Of a DNA stretch of 33,433 nt, positions 1 to 6,512 are shown piece after piece; within the stretch, counting starts at the first letter, position 1, and every line of letters starts with the position of its first letter. The stretch covers positions 1 to 33,433 of the forward strand of contig NZ_LMSP01000031.1 of NCBI RefSeq assembly GCF_001429545.1, in the 5' to 3' direction. This DNA comes from Paenibacillus sp. Soil787. GTDB lineage: Bacteria > Bacillota > Bacilli > Paenibacillales > NBRC-103111. The translations under genes and the position numbers were made by a program. Under the pieces are notes generated by a model. That model had not been told where the DNA came from. It saw only the letters and a list, made by a program, of their open reading frames with translations, and did not search any database.

Positions 1-158
1 CGACAATTTCTCTGAGTTCTCAATAGACACTGTAGCGAACATCAGGCTCAAATAGCCTGAAATATCACTCGTCGATATGAAAAATTACTTAATTTGGAAA
101 TGACATAAATCTGTCGCCAGGCAGTGACCTGCAAAACTCAATTCGTCGGACAGACTCC
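1..158. other. Non-coding left edge with one small hairpin
   Basis: I see no convincing gene here. A perfect 7-bp inverted repeat with a 5-nt loop (TCAGGCT-CAAAT-AGCCTGA) lies at about 42-60; it is not followed by a T-run on either strand, so it is not a clear terminator. The stretch leads into the 51-bp repeat array. Open frames that start here stay open only because the array unit is a multiple of three. Confidence 0.5.
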
Positions 159-361
159 TAGCGTCCGGTGGCGACAGATCCGACGACCTTGCGCACAATT
201 TTTGTGCGCTAGCGTCCGGTCGCGTCCGATCCGACGACCTTGCGCACAATTTTTGTGCACTAGCGCCCGGTGGCGGCGGATCCGACGACCTTGCGCACAA
301 TTTTTGTGCGCTAGCGTCCGGTGGCGACCGATCCGACGACCTTGCGCACAATTTTGTGCGC
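159..361. repeat. Four tandem 51-bp repeats, each with a GCGCACAA/TTGTGCGC palindrome
   Basis: Units start at 159, 210, 261 and 312. The first three are exactly 51 bp; the last is 50 bp because its T-run is one base shorter. Each unit carries a variable part (TAGCGTCCGGTGGCGAC and relatives), a constant part (GATCCGACGACCTT), and a palindrome GCGCACAATTTTTGTGCGC that can form an 8-bp hairpin. Sequence differences lie mostly in the GGTGGCGAC segment. Because 51 is divisible by three, several overlapping frames stay open and translate to the same 17-residue period (for example RRPCAQFLCAS); I regard these as by-products of the repeat. Confidence 0.9.
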
Positions 362-447
362 TAGTATTCCTTCTCTCCATACTACCAAATTTACCAAAAA
401 AATTAGAAAGGGAGCATCCTCATGCTCTACCTCGAAACTTATACTTT

Positions 448-737
448 AAAAAAGACCTCTCAGCTGCCAATTACGGCGTATGAGGTCTGGGTTGAGGGCT
501 GAGAAGGACGTTTCCGACTTCTTAGCGATCTTTCGCTGGCGTCTGCTTCGCCAGAGCGCAGAAAAAGACCTCTCAGCTGCCAATTACGGCGTATGAGGTC
601 TGGGTTGAGGGCTGAGAAGGACGTTTCCGACTTCTCAGCGGTCTTTCGCTGGCGTCTGCTTCGCCAGAGCGCAAAAAAAGACCTCTCAGCTGCCAATTAC
701 GGCGTGCGAGGTCTAGGTTGAGGGCTGAGAAGGACGT
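448..737. repeat. 113-bp direct repeats (two full copies and a truncated third) with three hairpins each
   Basis: The marker GACCTCTCAGCTGCC begins at 454, 567 and 680, an exact 113-bp period. Each full unit can form three hairpins: GACCTC/GAGGTC around a loop of about 22 nt, GCTGAGAAG/CTTCTYAGC, and CGCTGGCG/CGCCAGAGCG. Copy 1 has CTTCTTAGC and copy 2 CTTCTCAGC, both able to pair with GCTGAGAAG. The third copy stops after AAGGACGT, just before the lepB terminator. Each copy is preceded by a short A-run. I see no coding function. Confidence 0.88.
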
Positions 738-753
738 AAAATTCTTAATGTCA

Positions 754-808
754 AAAGCGACCCTCGAATGAGTTCATGCACAAGCATGCTCACCCAGAGG
801 GTCGCTTT
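754..808 (-). terminator. Terminator at the end of the lia-lepB operon
   Basis: A 12-bp stem AAAGCGACCCTC/GAGGGTCGCTTT (754-765 with 797-808) has an inner CATGC/GCATG hairpin. It begins directly after the lepB stop. The ends are A/T-rich on both sides, so it could act in both directions. Confidence 0.85.
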
Positions 809-810
809 CT

Positions 811-1359
811 TTAGAATAGCTTCTTACCTAATACATGATCAAGAGGGATATATCCGATCACTCTGCTATCCATACTATTATTTCGGTTATCTCCCATCAC
901 GAAAATATGATCGGCAGGCACCGTCCATTTCTTATTTCCGTTAGCTTTCATTGCCTCGTTAATGTAAGGCTCGTCGAGAGGCACACCGTTGCGATACATC
1001 TTATCGTCCTTGAGCTCTAATTGATCTCCTGGCTTGCCAATCACCCGTTTGATCCAGACATGTTTATCATCACCACTCGTAAATAAACTGAGCAAAGGGC
1101 TGTCTAACAAGTCGTTCTTGAATGTTCTCTTGAGATCGACTCTGGAGTCGATAATTACAATATCTTCATACTTCGGTTCATAATTAAATGTATGAGAAAG
1201 CTTTGATACATACACGCGTTGACTGTCATGCAGCGTCGGATCCATGGAATGTCCCATAACCTTTGTGGATTGGAACACGAAAACACCAAGAAATACGACT
1301 AAAATAAACGAAATGGCAATGGAACCAAACCAACTCCAAATTTGCTTTAATAGATTCAT
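811..1359 (-). CDS. lepB: Signal peptidase I (type I, membrane-anchored)
   Basis: Serine-lysine endopeptidase that removes Sec/Tat signal peptides on the outer face of the membrane. At 182 residues it is normal for Bacillus SipS-type enzymes. One N-terminal membrane anchor spans about residues 12-30. The catalytic serine is S38 in GHSMDPTL, the catalytic lysine K104 in WIKRVIGKPGD, and the conserved box GDNRNNSMDSR lies at about 156-166. The ATG has AAGGGAG at proper spacing. It follows liaR by only 26 bp and precedes a strong terminator, so it is the last gene of the Lia operon. Inference: secretion capacity is co-regulated with the envelope-stress response. The symbol sipS/sipT would be equally valid. 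Confidence 0.93.
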   Translation of the reverse strand: MNLLKQIWSWFGSIAISFILVVFLGVFVFQSTKVMGHSMDPTLHDSQRVYVSKLSHTFNYEPKYEDIVIIDSRVDLKRTFKNDLLDSPLLSLFTSGDDKHVWIKRVIGKPGDQLELKDDKMYRNGVPLDEPYINEAMKANGNKKWTVPADHIFVMGDNRNNSMDSRVIGYIPLDHVLGKKLF

Positions 1360-1385
1360 TCGTATCGCTCCCTTGTGACTATTTG

Positions 1386-2033
1386 CTATTCAGCCAGACC
1401 ATGTTTAAAGGCATAGATGGCGGCTTGTGTTCGATCTTCTACACCTAGCTTGGCCAGAACATTGGTGACGTGAAACTTTACCGTTTTCACACCGATAAAC
1501 AAATCATCCGCTAGCTCTTGATTCGATTTACCTTTGGCAATCAAGCGAAGCACTTCCATCTCACGATCGGTTAACTCTTCATGCGGCTCCGCTGCCGGCT
1601 TGGGCTGACGAAAGCGATTCATAATCTTGGAGGCAACTTGAGACTCCAGAATGGACTGCCCTTTAGCCGCCGCTCTTATCGCCTGGGCGATCTCGGAGGC
1701 GCGTGACGTTTTGAGCAAATAGCTAAACGCCCCAGCTTCTATCACAGGATACATTTTCTCATCATCTAAGAAGCTCGTCAACACAATGACTTTGCAATCG
1801 GGGTAAAGCTGCAGCAGCTTCCTTGTCGTTTCGATACCGTCCATGCCTTCCATGACCAAATCCATGAGCACGACATCCGGTCGATATTCCTGTGCTAGCC
1901 GAATGCCATCATGACCATTGCTGGCTTCCCCGACCACTTCAATACCATCCTCTGTTCCTAGTACGGCTGCAAGCCCGATCCTGACCATTTCGTGGTCATC
2001 GACAAGCAAAACCTTAATCAACGCGTCCTCCAT
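1386..2033 (-). CDS. liaR: Envelope-stress response regulator, NarL/LuxR family (LiaR/VraR-like)
   Basis: Cytoplasmic two-component regulator of 215 residues. The N-terminal receiver has the acidic pair D12-D13, phospho-acceptor D58 (VVLMDLVMEG) and K108 (YLLKTS). The C-terminal LuxR-type helix-turn-helix occupies about 150-210 (LTDREMEVLRLIAKGKS, then VKTVKFHVTNVLAKLGV). AGGAGA precedes the ATG. It sits between liaS and lepB in a conserved liaI-H-F-S-R order, which is the main ground for the LiaR assignment. Its likely target is the inverted repeat at 5074-5089, giving positive autoregulation. Confidence 0.9.
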   Translation of the reverse strand: MEDALIKVLLVDDHEMVRIGLAAVLGTEDGIEVVGEASNGHDGIRLAQEYRPDVVLMDLVMEGMDGIETTRKLLQLYPDCKVIVLTSFLDDEKMYPVIEAGAFSYLLKTSRASEIAQAIRAAAKGQSILESQVASKIMNRFRQPKPAAEPHEELTDREMEVLRLIAKGKSNQELADDLFIGVKTVKFHVTNVLAKLGVEDRTQAAIYAFKHGLAE

Positions 2034-2091
2034 TCGCTTCTCCTCTCGTTAGAAAACTATTTTCGCCATGATATGATAGCTATGGTAGTAA

Positions 2092-3153
2092 TTAACTTTC
2101 AACTGCATATTCAGTAGCTAATATAGGCACACGAATTTCAATACGCGTACCTCGATCAGGCGCCGTAATAATATCCACAGAGCCGCCGATTTCATTAACC
2201 CGCTCCTTCATGGACACGATACCATATGATGTAAGCTTCTTAGCATCTAATTCAAAGCCCACCCCGTCATCGCGTATCGCAAGCCGAACACCGTCAGGAC
2301 GATGCAGCAGCTTTACTTCCAGCTTGTTCGCTTTAGAATGACGCAGCGCATTAGAAAGCGCCTCTTGTACAATACGGAATAAGTGATCTTCAATCCCCTT
2401 ATTCAAGCGGATATCCTCGTCCATATCCCAAGTAATCGCCATGGGTACTTTAGCCGCAAGCTCCTTCAGAAGCTCAACAAGTCCTTCGGACAGTCGTTTC
2501 CCTTCCAGATGAATAGGTCTTAAATGCAGAAGCAAGGCTCTCATTTCCGATTGGGCAACAGAAGCCATCTCCTCGATGAGATGAATTTGCCGTTTAGCCT
2601 TCTCGAAATCTTTATCCAATGTCCGCCCGACTGCCGTTGCCGTCATCGATATCGCGAATAATTGCTGGCTCACTGCATCGTGAAGCTCACGCGCCAATCG
2701 CTGTCTTTCTTCAATCACGGCAGAAAGCTTGGCTTTCTCCGCAAGCTCCGCATTATCGTTAGATAAGCGCTGCAGGGAAGTAACCTGCTCTTCCCAGCGC
2801 TTCATAATACGGCCTAACTGATCACCCAGGCGCCCGATCTCATCTTCCCCGTTCTGGAAGCCGCCGCGGGCAAACGTCCCTTTTTCGAGTAAAATCATCG
2901 TTTCCATCATCGGCTCCAGCCTCCGAGTAATTCGGTTGCTATTCCAGAAACCATACACGGCGCCAATGCCGCCAATGACCAAAATCGTTATGAATGTAAA
3001 CTTAACGCCCTCTTGCCAGCTCGTAAATGGCACAATCAGATTGCGTGAATTCAAAAAATAAATGATCGCGCCAAACACAACGAAACTAAAGATGATCGAT
3101 TCACTCATGCTGCGCCATATCATATTCGTTAATCGTCGTTTATAGCCGTCCAA
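2092..3153 (-). CDS. liaS: Envelope-stress sensor histidine kinase (LiaS/VraS-like)
   Basis: Membrane histidine kinase of 353 residues. Two membrane helices (about 17-34 and 50-70) enclose a very short outside loop, the intramembrane-sensing layout of LiaS. A HAMP-like linker and coiled coil follow, then a HisKA_3 dimerisation domain with H158 in ARELHDAVSQQ, then an HATPase domain (DHLFRIVQEALSNALRHSKA; DDGVGFE). The start is TTG at 3151-3153, about 11 nt after GAGGAGG. It should phosphorylate the regulator encoded at 1386-2033 and be held inactive by the LiaF-like protein upstream (family knowledge). Confidence 0.9.
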   Translation of the reverse strand: MDGYKRRLTNMIWRSMSESIIFSFVVFGAIIYFLNSRNLIVPFTSWQEGVKFTFITILVIGGIGAVYGFWNSNRITRRLEPMMETMILLEKGTFARGGFQNGEDEIGRLGDQLGRIMKRWEEQVTSLQRLSNDNAELAEKAKLSAVIEERQRLARELHDAVSQQLFAISMTATAVGRTLDKDFEKAKRQIHLIEEMASVAQSEMRALLLHLRPIHLEGKRLSEGLVELLKELAAKVPMAITWDMDEDIRLNKGIEDHLFRIVQEALSNALRHSKANKLEVKLLHRPDGVRLAIRDDGVGFELDAKKLTSYGIVSMKERVNEIGGSVDIITAPDRGTRIEIRVPILATEYAVES

Positions 3154-3202
3154 TTAGTGATGAACCTCCTCGAGATCTTTACGCATGCCTGCGCGCACAT
3201 TC

Positions 3203-3865
3203 TCACAATAGTTTGATCTTGATATCTCCTACGATGTAAGAAAGCACAAGTTTCACGCGGTGATCGCAGAGTTCATAGTTAGGGGACTGCCAGACCAGCT
3301 TGTTCATAATCCCTGACTCACGCTCATTCGCAACTTGAATCTGCCCGAACGAGATGGAAGCTGTGACAGCGACACCGATATCCTCCGGCACTTTTATATC
3401 TACATCTCCTACAACGCCTTGCAGGATGACCGTGGTTTCCTTTTGCTCCAAAATCGCAAGTGAAAGATCAATGTAGGTTTCTCCAATAATGTACCAAGTT
3501 GAACTATTGCGTAAAATCCAAGGCTCACGGCCTAACCGGACGCTATCCACCAATTTCTGCTTTTGCATATACGTGTCGTCTTTGTGTACTTGCTTAGATC
3601 GTATGAAAAACAAACCTAGCGAAATTAAAACAATAGAGAACACGATGGTAATATGATCACCAAATAAAATCACTGCCCCTATGCCTATCAGTACATAACC
3701 TTTGCGCTCTTTGCGTGAACGGACCCGATGAATGCCTAGCAAGACGAGGATAATGGCAAGAATGGGGAAAAAGCCTATCGTATGATCTAGAAGCAAAAAA
3801 AGACCGGCTCCAATCAGCACTAGTGCTGTATTGCGGTTACGGTTGCTTTTAGTTTCTTCTCCCAT
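3203..3865 (-). CDS. liaF: LiaF-like membrane inhibitor of the LiaS kinase
   Basis: 220 residues. The N-terminal half has about four hydrophobic segments (for example NTALVLIGAGLFLLLDHTIG and the IGIGAVILFGDHITIVFSIV stretch). The soluble C-terminal half, from about residue 110, resembles the cell-wall-active antibiotic response domain of LiaF/VraT (VDSVRLGREPWILRNSSTWYI; VGDVDIKVPEDIGV). In B. subtilis, LiaF keeps LiaS silent without stress. An AGGAGGTG ribosome binding site precedes the ATG. It is separated from the liaH-like gene by about 175 bp containing hairpins (see 3935-4055), and is followed closely by liaS. Confidence 0.85.
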   Translation of the reverse strand: MGEETKSNRNRNTALVLIGAGLFLLLDHTIGFFPILAIILVLLGIHRVRSRKERKGYVLIGIGAVILFGDHITIVFSIVLISLGLFFIRSKQVHKDDTYMQKQKLVDSVRLGREPWILRNSSTWYIIGETYIDLSLAILEQKETTVILQGVVGDVDIKVPEDIGVAVTASISFGQIQVANERESGIMNKLVWQSPNYELCDHRVKLVLSYIVGDIKIKLL

Positions 3866-3934
3866 CGCTGCACCTCCTCTGGCTGACTTTTAAAATTAGT
3901 TCATATAGATTCTTAGCATACCATAAGAATGGAC

Positions 3935-4055
3935 GACCTCCAAGATGCAAATCCTTGCGCGGCAAGGCTTCCGCATGAATCATGGAGGTCAAGGGCACTT
4001 CTAGCGCCTCCTTACTAGGCGCTGGAGGGATAACACGCGGCTATTTCTTGCCGCG
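3935..4055 (-). promoter_or_regulatory. Three hairpins between the liaH-like gene and liaF; possible partial terminator or processing site
   Basis: Three inverted repeats lie in a row: CGCGGC/GCCGCG across the liaH-like stop codon (4036-4055), AGCGCCT/AGGCGCT (4003-4023), and a large GACCTCCA/TGGAGGTC element with inner CCTTG/CAAGG (3935-3990). None has a clear T-run on the minus strand, so they may attenuate or stabilise rather than fully terminate. In B. subtilis, liaIH is expressed far above the downstream genes; this arrangement could do the same here (inference). Confidence 0.6.
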
Positions 4056-4667
4056 CGGGTCGGTTTCATCGCTGGAGCGATGCTGCTGCCACTCCTGCTG
4101 GAGCTTGCCGCGCAGCGTACGTAGCTCCTGCTGAAGGTTGCCGCTGGCTTCCTTCAGCGTCTCTTGCGACAGGCGGCTAGCCATACGCAGCCCCTGCAGC
4201 GCTTCCCGGCCGAGCTCGCGGCCGGTCACTTCCAGCTCGCGCCATGCGTCGCGAGCCTCTCGCTCATGCAGCCCGCTGCTCGGCGGCTGCATCCCTTCGG
4301 CTGCGTGCCCCGCACGCAGCCCGCGCAGTTCATCCGCGAGCGCCAGGCACACGTCCTGGCTGCTCGCGTACTGCGCGCGGTAGAGCTCGCAAGCGGCTTC
4401 CTCGCGCTGCTTCTCTTGCAGCGCTAGCCGCGCGAGCTCTTCATCGCCGGCGCGCATCGCCAGCTCGGCTTGCTCGCCGCGCAGCTGCGCCATCTCCTCT
4501 GCGTTCACAATGTGGCGTCGCAGCTCAATGGTTCGCTGCAGCGCCTCCTCATAGCGCTGTTCCAGCTTGTCTATCACGCTGTCCCCCCGTTCATGCTGCT
4601 CAAACTTGCCGGCTGTTTCTTGCCATGCGGCTTCAGCTATTTTGCCAATGCGATTCAATATATTCAT
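4041..4667 (-). CDS. liaH: PspA/IM30-family coiled-coil protein (LiaH-like)
   Basis: 208 residues, almost wholly charged alpha-helix with long heptad-like stretches (about 30-110 and 130-195), no membrane segment and no signal peptide. The start MNILNRIGKIAEAAWQ is an amphipathic helix like that of PspA/IM30 proteins, which coat damaged inner membrane. The position directly after a LiaI-like membrane protein and ahead of liaF supports LiaH. AAGGAGGTG precedes the ATG. Its coding DNA is visibly richer in G+C than its neighbours. Family resemblance is by helix pattern and context rather than by exact motif, so the symbol is tentative. Confidence 0.75.
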   Translation of the reverse strand: MNILNRIGKIAEAAWQETAGKFEQHERGDSVIDKLEQRYEEALQRTIELRRHIVNAEEMAQLRGEQAELAMRAGDEELARLALQEKQREEAACELYRAQYASSQDVCLALADELRGLRAGHAAEGMQPPSSGLHEREARDAWRELEVTGRELGREALQGLRMASRLSQETLKEASGNLQQELRTLRGKLQQEWQQHRSSDETDPRGKK

Positions 4668-4694
4668 AAAGTTGCACCTCCTTTTTCTTGAAAT

Positions 4695-4985
4695 TTAAAA
4701 TTCATTTCGTTTCTTCAATAAATGAAATCCATACCATACTAAACATACTGCGAACGCAATCGCGATAAAGCCCGATAGTTTAGTGACCAATATCAATCCG
4801 CCAAAGCCGGCGATAAACCATCCAATTTTCTTCCCATTCTGAATGCCTACATAGCCTAATCCAAGCATAGCTGCCGGGAATAACAGTCCCATTAAATGAA
4901 CATGACCACCAAACTGATGCAGACAAATAAGTAAACCTGCTGTGATTAAAACCAAGGCCAAACCTTTCGAACGATCCATACTCAT
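4695..4985 (-). CDS. liaI: Small LiaI-like membrane protein
   Basis: 96 residues with about four short hydrophobic segments (roughly 8-24, 28-48, 54-68 and 70-88) and a basic C-terminus KKRNEF. It is the first gene of the Lia operon, 27 bp ahead of the PspA-like gene, which is the place of LiaI, the proposed membrane anchor for LiaH. AAGGGCGG lies 8 nt before the ATG. The LiaR-box candidate at 5074-5089 lies about 90-105 bp upstream. Assignment rests on size, topology and synteny. Confidence 0.72.
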   Translation of the reverse strand: MSMDRSKGLALVLITAGLLICLHQFGGHVHLMGLLFPAAMLGLGYVGIQNGKKIGWFIAGFGGLILVTKLSGFIAIAFAVCLVWYGFHLLKKRNEF

Positions 4986-5019
4986 TTTGCTTACCGCCCT
5001 TCACGTATTCTTCATGCTT

Positions 5020-5048
5020 CTATCGTACCTGAAACCGATAAACGTCAA
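5020..5048 (-). promoter_or_regulatory. Candidate promoter of the lia operon
   Basis: On the minus strand TTGACG (5043-5048) lies 17 bp from a weak -10, CGATAG (5020-5025); TACGAT (5022-5027) with 15-bp spacing is an alternative. A poor -10 fits an activator-dependent promoter, with the inverted repeat 5074-5089 just upstream. Confidence 0.5.
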
Positions 5049-5073
5049 AACGGACTCGCGACTGTTTTTGTAC

Positions 5074-5089
5074 CTAGACCTAAGTCTAG
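5074..5089 (-). promoter_or_regulatory. Candidate LiaR/CesR-type operator
   Basis: The sequence CTAGACCTAAGTCTAG is a perfect 6-bp inverted repeat (CTAGAC/GTCTAG) around CTAA. It matches 11 of 12 core positions of the CesR/LiaR-type consensus as I recall it (AGHCT-NN-AGDCT). Its centre is about 35 bp upstream of the candidate -35, where an activator of a weak promoter would bind. Confidence 0.65.
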
Positions 5090-5149
5090 TACATTCTAAG
5101 ACCTCTATCCATATTTTGGTCGTTGTCCCGCCGGTCCTCGAATGCTAAA

Positions 5150-5286
5150 CTATTTGAAGCCGAGTCCGGTGCACAGACAAAGTGCCGGTACGGGGGACGA
5201 TTTACATGGGGTGAATATTTGCTCGCAGGTGGAGCAGACTAGGGAGAACCTTCTTCCCGAACCCGTCAACTAACCTCGAAGGCTCA
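5150..5286 (+). ncRNA. c-di-AMP riboswitch (ydaO-yuaA class)
   Basis: Recognised by conserved ydaO blocks in order: GAAGCCGAGTCCGGTGC, GGTACGGGGGACGA, GGGGTGAAT, GGGAGAACCTTC, CCCGAACCCGTCA, CTAACCTCGAAGGC. The closing helix can form between AGCC near 5156 and GGCT near 5282. These switches bind cyclic di-AMP and usually turn off genes for wall hydrolases and potassium or osmolyte transport. Here it leads a 3D-domain wall protein, a classic client. The 3' side of the closing helix ends only a few bases before the AGGAGG at 5291, and I see no intrinsic terminator between switch and start codon. Confidence 0.92.
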
Positions 5287-5304
5287 TTGAAGGAGGATTA
5301 CCAA

Positions 5305-6096
5305 TTGCATACCATTACTAAAGGGTTAACTAGCCTTGCTGTGTCTTTAACAGTGTTGGCAGGAGGCTTTCTTTCCCCATTTACGGCGCATGCCGCTGAG
5401 ATGGATGTGAAAGTGCAAGTCAATGATGACTTGGTTCAATTTCCGGATGCTCAGCCATTTCTGGATGACAATCATGCTACCCAAGTACCGATTCGTTTCG
5501 TAACGGAAAAGCTTGGTTATGACGTGAAGTGGCAAAAAGAAGGCGATGAGATCAAGGTCATGCTAAATAACAACAAACATTCGATCACCTTAGTATCGGG
5601 ACAAAAAGAAGCTGAAATCGATAATAACCGTGTCGAGATGGACACACATGCGGAATTCCAAAATGGACGCGTATACGTGCCTCTTCGTTTCCTGAGCAAA
5701 GCATCCGATATTCCCGTTCAGTGGGACGCTAGCAGCAAATTAGCTATCCTAAGTAAAGATGGCAATCAACATGCGCCAGATTATGAATTGTTTCAATCTA
5801 CGGCCTATTCAGCAGATCCATCTGAGAATGGCGGCTACGGAGCTATAGATTACATGGGTAATCCGTTAGGTATTGGAACCGTTGCTGTAGATCCTTCCGT
5901 GATCCCTCTAGGATCTAAGCTCTATATTGAAGGTTATAATTTCAACGGCCTTCCTGCAGGCGGCATGTATGCTTATGCAACAGATACAGGCGGTGCAATC
6001 AAAGGCAAACGTATTGATATTTTTATCCCAGGATCCAAACAATCCTTGAAGAAGTTTGGTTTCCAAACCATTAAAGTGTACAAACTATCCAACTAA
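5305..6096 (+). CDS. Secreted wall protein: copper-amine-oxidase-like N-terminal domain plus 3D domain
   Basis: Probable secreted peptidoglycan-acting protein of 263 residues. I choose TTG at 5305: AAGGAGG (5290-5296) lies 8 nt upstream, and the product then opens with a standard signal peptide cleaved after AHA (TAHA-AEMDV). Two copper-amine-oxidase N-terminal-like repeats follow (VPIRFVTEKLGYDVKWQKE; VYVPLRFLSKASDIPVQWD), a wall-binding module common in Paenibacillus. The C-terminal third is a 3D domain: STAYSADPSENGG, GTVAVDPSVIPLGSKLYIEG, ATDTGGAIKGKRIDIF, with the conserved aspartates that name the family (Rpf/YocH/MltA-like lytic fold). Transcribed divergently from lia and led by a c-di-AMP riboswitch. 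Confidence 0.92.
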   Translation: MHTITKGLTSLAVSLTVLAGGFLSPFTAHAAEMDVKVQVNDDLVQFPDAQPFLDDNHATQVPIRFVTEKLGYDVKWQKEGDEIKVMLNNNKHSITLVSGQKEAEIDNNRVEMDTHAEFQNGRVYVPLRFLSKASDIPVQWDASSKLAILSKDGNQHAPDYELFQSTAYSADPSENGGYGAIDYMGNPLGIGTVAVDPSVIPLGSKLYIEGYNFNGLPAGGMYAYATDTGGAIKGKRIDIFIPGSKQSLKKFGFQTIKVYKLSN

Positions 6097-6111
6097 ATGG
6101 CTGAAATAAAA

Positions 6112-6158
6112 AAAGCTTGGTTTCTGAGATTATGTTCTCAAGAAATCGGCTTTTTTTT
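6112..6158 (+). terminator. Terminator after the 3D-domain gene
   Basis: An imperfect hairpin begins just after the stop: AAGC-TTGG-TTTCT-GAGA pairing with TCTC-AAGAAA-TCGGCTT, followed by a run of eight T. A-run on the left side makes it potentially bidirectional. Confidence 0.8.
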
Positions 6159-6212
6159 ATTTATGGCAGAATGGCGGATCCACTTCTCCTTCTGCTAATA
6201 CTGCACCAGAAA

Positions 6213-6250
6213 GGCTGCTCTCCCATCATATCGTGATGAGAAGAGCAGCC
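6213..6250 (-). terminator. Hairpin downstream of the small hydrophilic gene
   Basis: GGCTGCTCT/AGAGCAGCC with an inner CATCA/TGATG hairpin. On the minus strand it lies just beyond the stop of the gene 6260-6430, but only a short CCTTTCT tract follows, so it may be a modest terminator. Confidence 0.6.
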
Positions 6251-6259
6251 CGCAGTTAC

Positions 6260-6430
6260 TTAAACTTGATTTTTGGGGATACCATTTAAACTTGGGACGT
6301 AATCAGGTGCCTCATTGCTCGATAGCGTTTGAGCTTCTTCCATGAAATTAGCGTTATTCTGCTGATTTTTTTTCTTATCTGCTTTGTTATCTTCGCGGTC
6401 ATGCTTGGGATCGGCGTCATTTTTGGGCAT
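6260..6430 (-). CDS. Small hydrophilic protein of unknown function
   Basis: 56 residues, rich in Asn, Lys and Asp, with no hydrophobic segment and no cysteine. I chose the ATG at 6430 (product begins MPKNDADPKHDRED) because GGAGGTG lies 6 nt upstream; the earlier in-frame ATG at 6445 overlaps that ribosome binding site. The C-terminal part APDYVPSLNGIP is less charged. I do not recognise the family. The composition recalls small soluble proteins of sporulating Firmicutes, but that is only a resemblance. The good ribosome binding site and downstream hairpin support it as real. Confidence 0.7.
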   Translation of the reverse strand: MPKNDADPKHDREDNKADKKKNQQNNANFMEEAQTLSSNEAPDYVPSLNGIPKNQV

Positions 6431-6512
6431 AGCATTCACCTCCATTGTCTCATAGTTAGTATGAGAAGGCGGCTTGCATTTTATCCCAGTTATCTGGAAC
6501 TGGCGCTGCTCT

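Noticed and set aside
124..483. Overlapping open frames on both strands with a 17-residue repeat (PCAQF/CARSSD/HKNCAQG)
   Set aside because: The 51-bp repeat is a multiple of three, so all frames stay open. There is no ribosome binding site, and several frames are equally open.
422..502. 26-residue ORF (starts MLYLETYTLKK) with AAGGGAG 7 nt upstream
   Set aside because: It runs into the 113-bp repeat and shows no family resemblance; the upstream hairpin GAGCAT/ATGCTC could explain the bases. Not enough support.
460..696. 78-residue minus-strand frame over the 113-bp repeat
   Set aside because: Repeat-derived; no ribosome binding site; the structural repeat explains the conservation.
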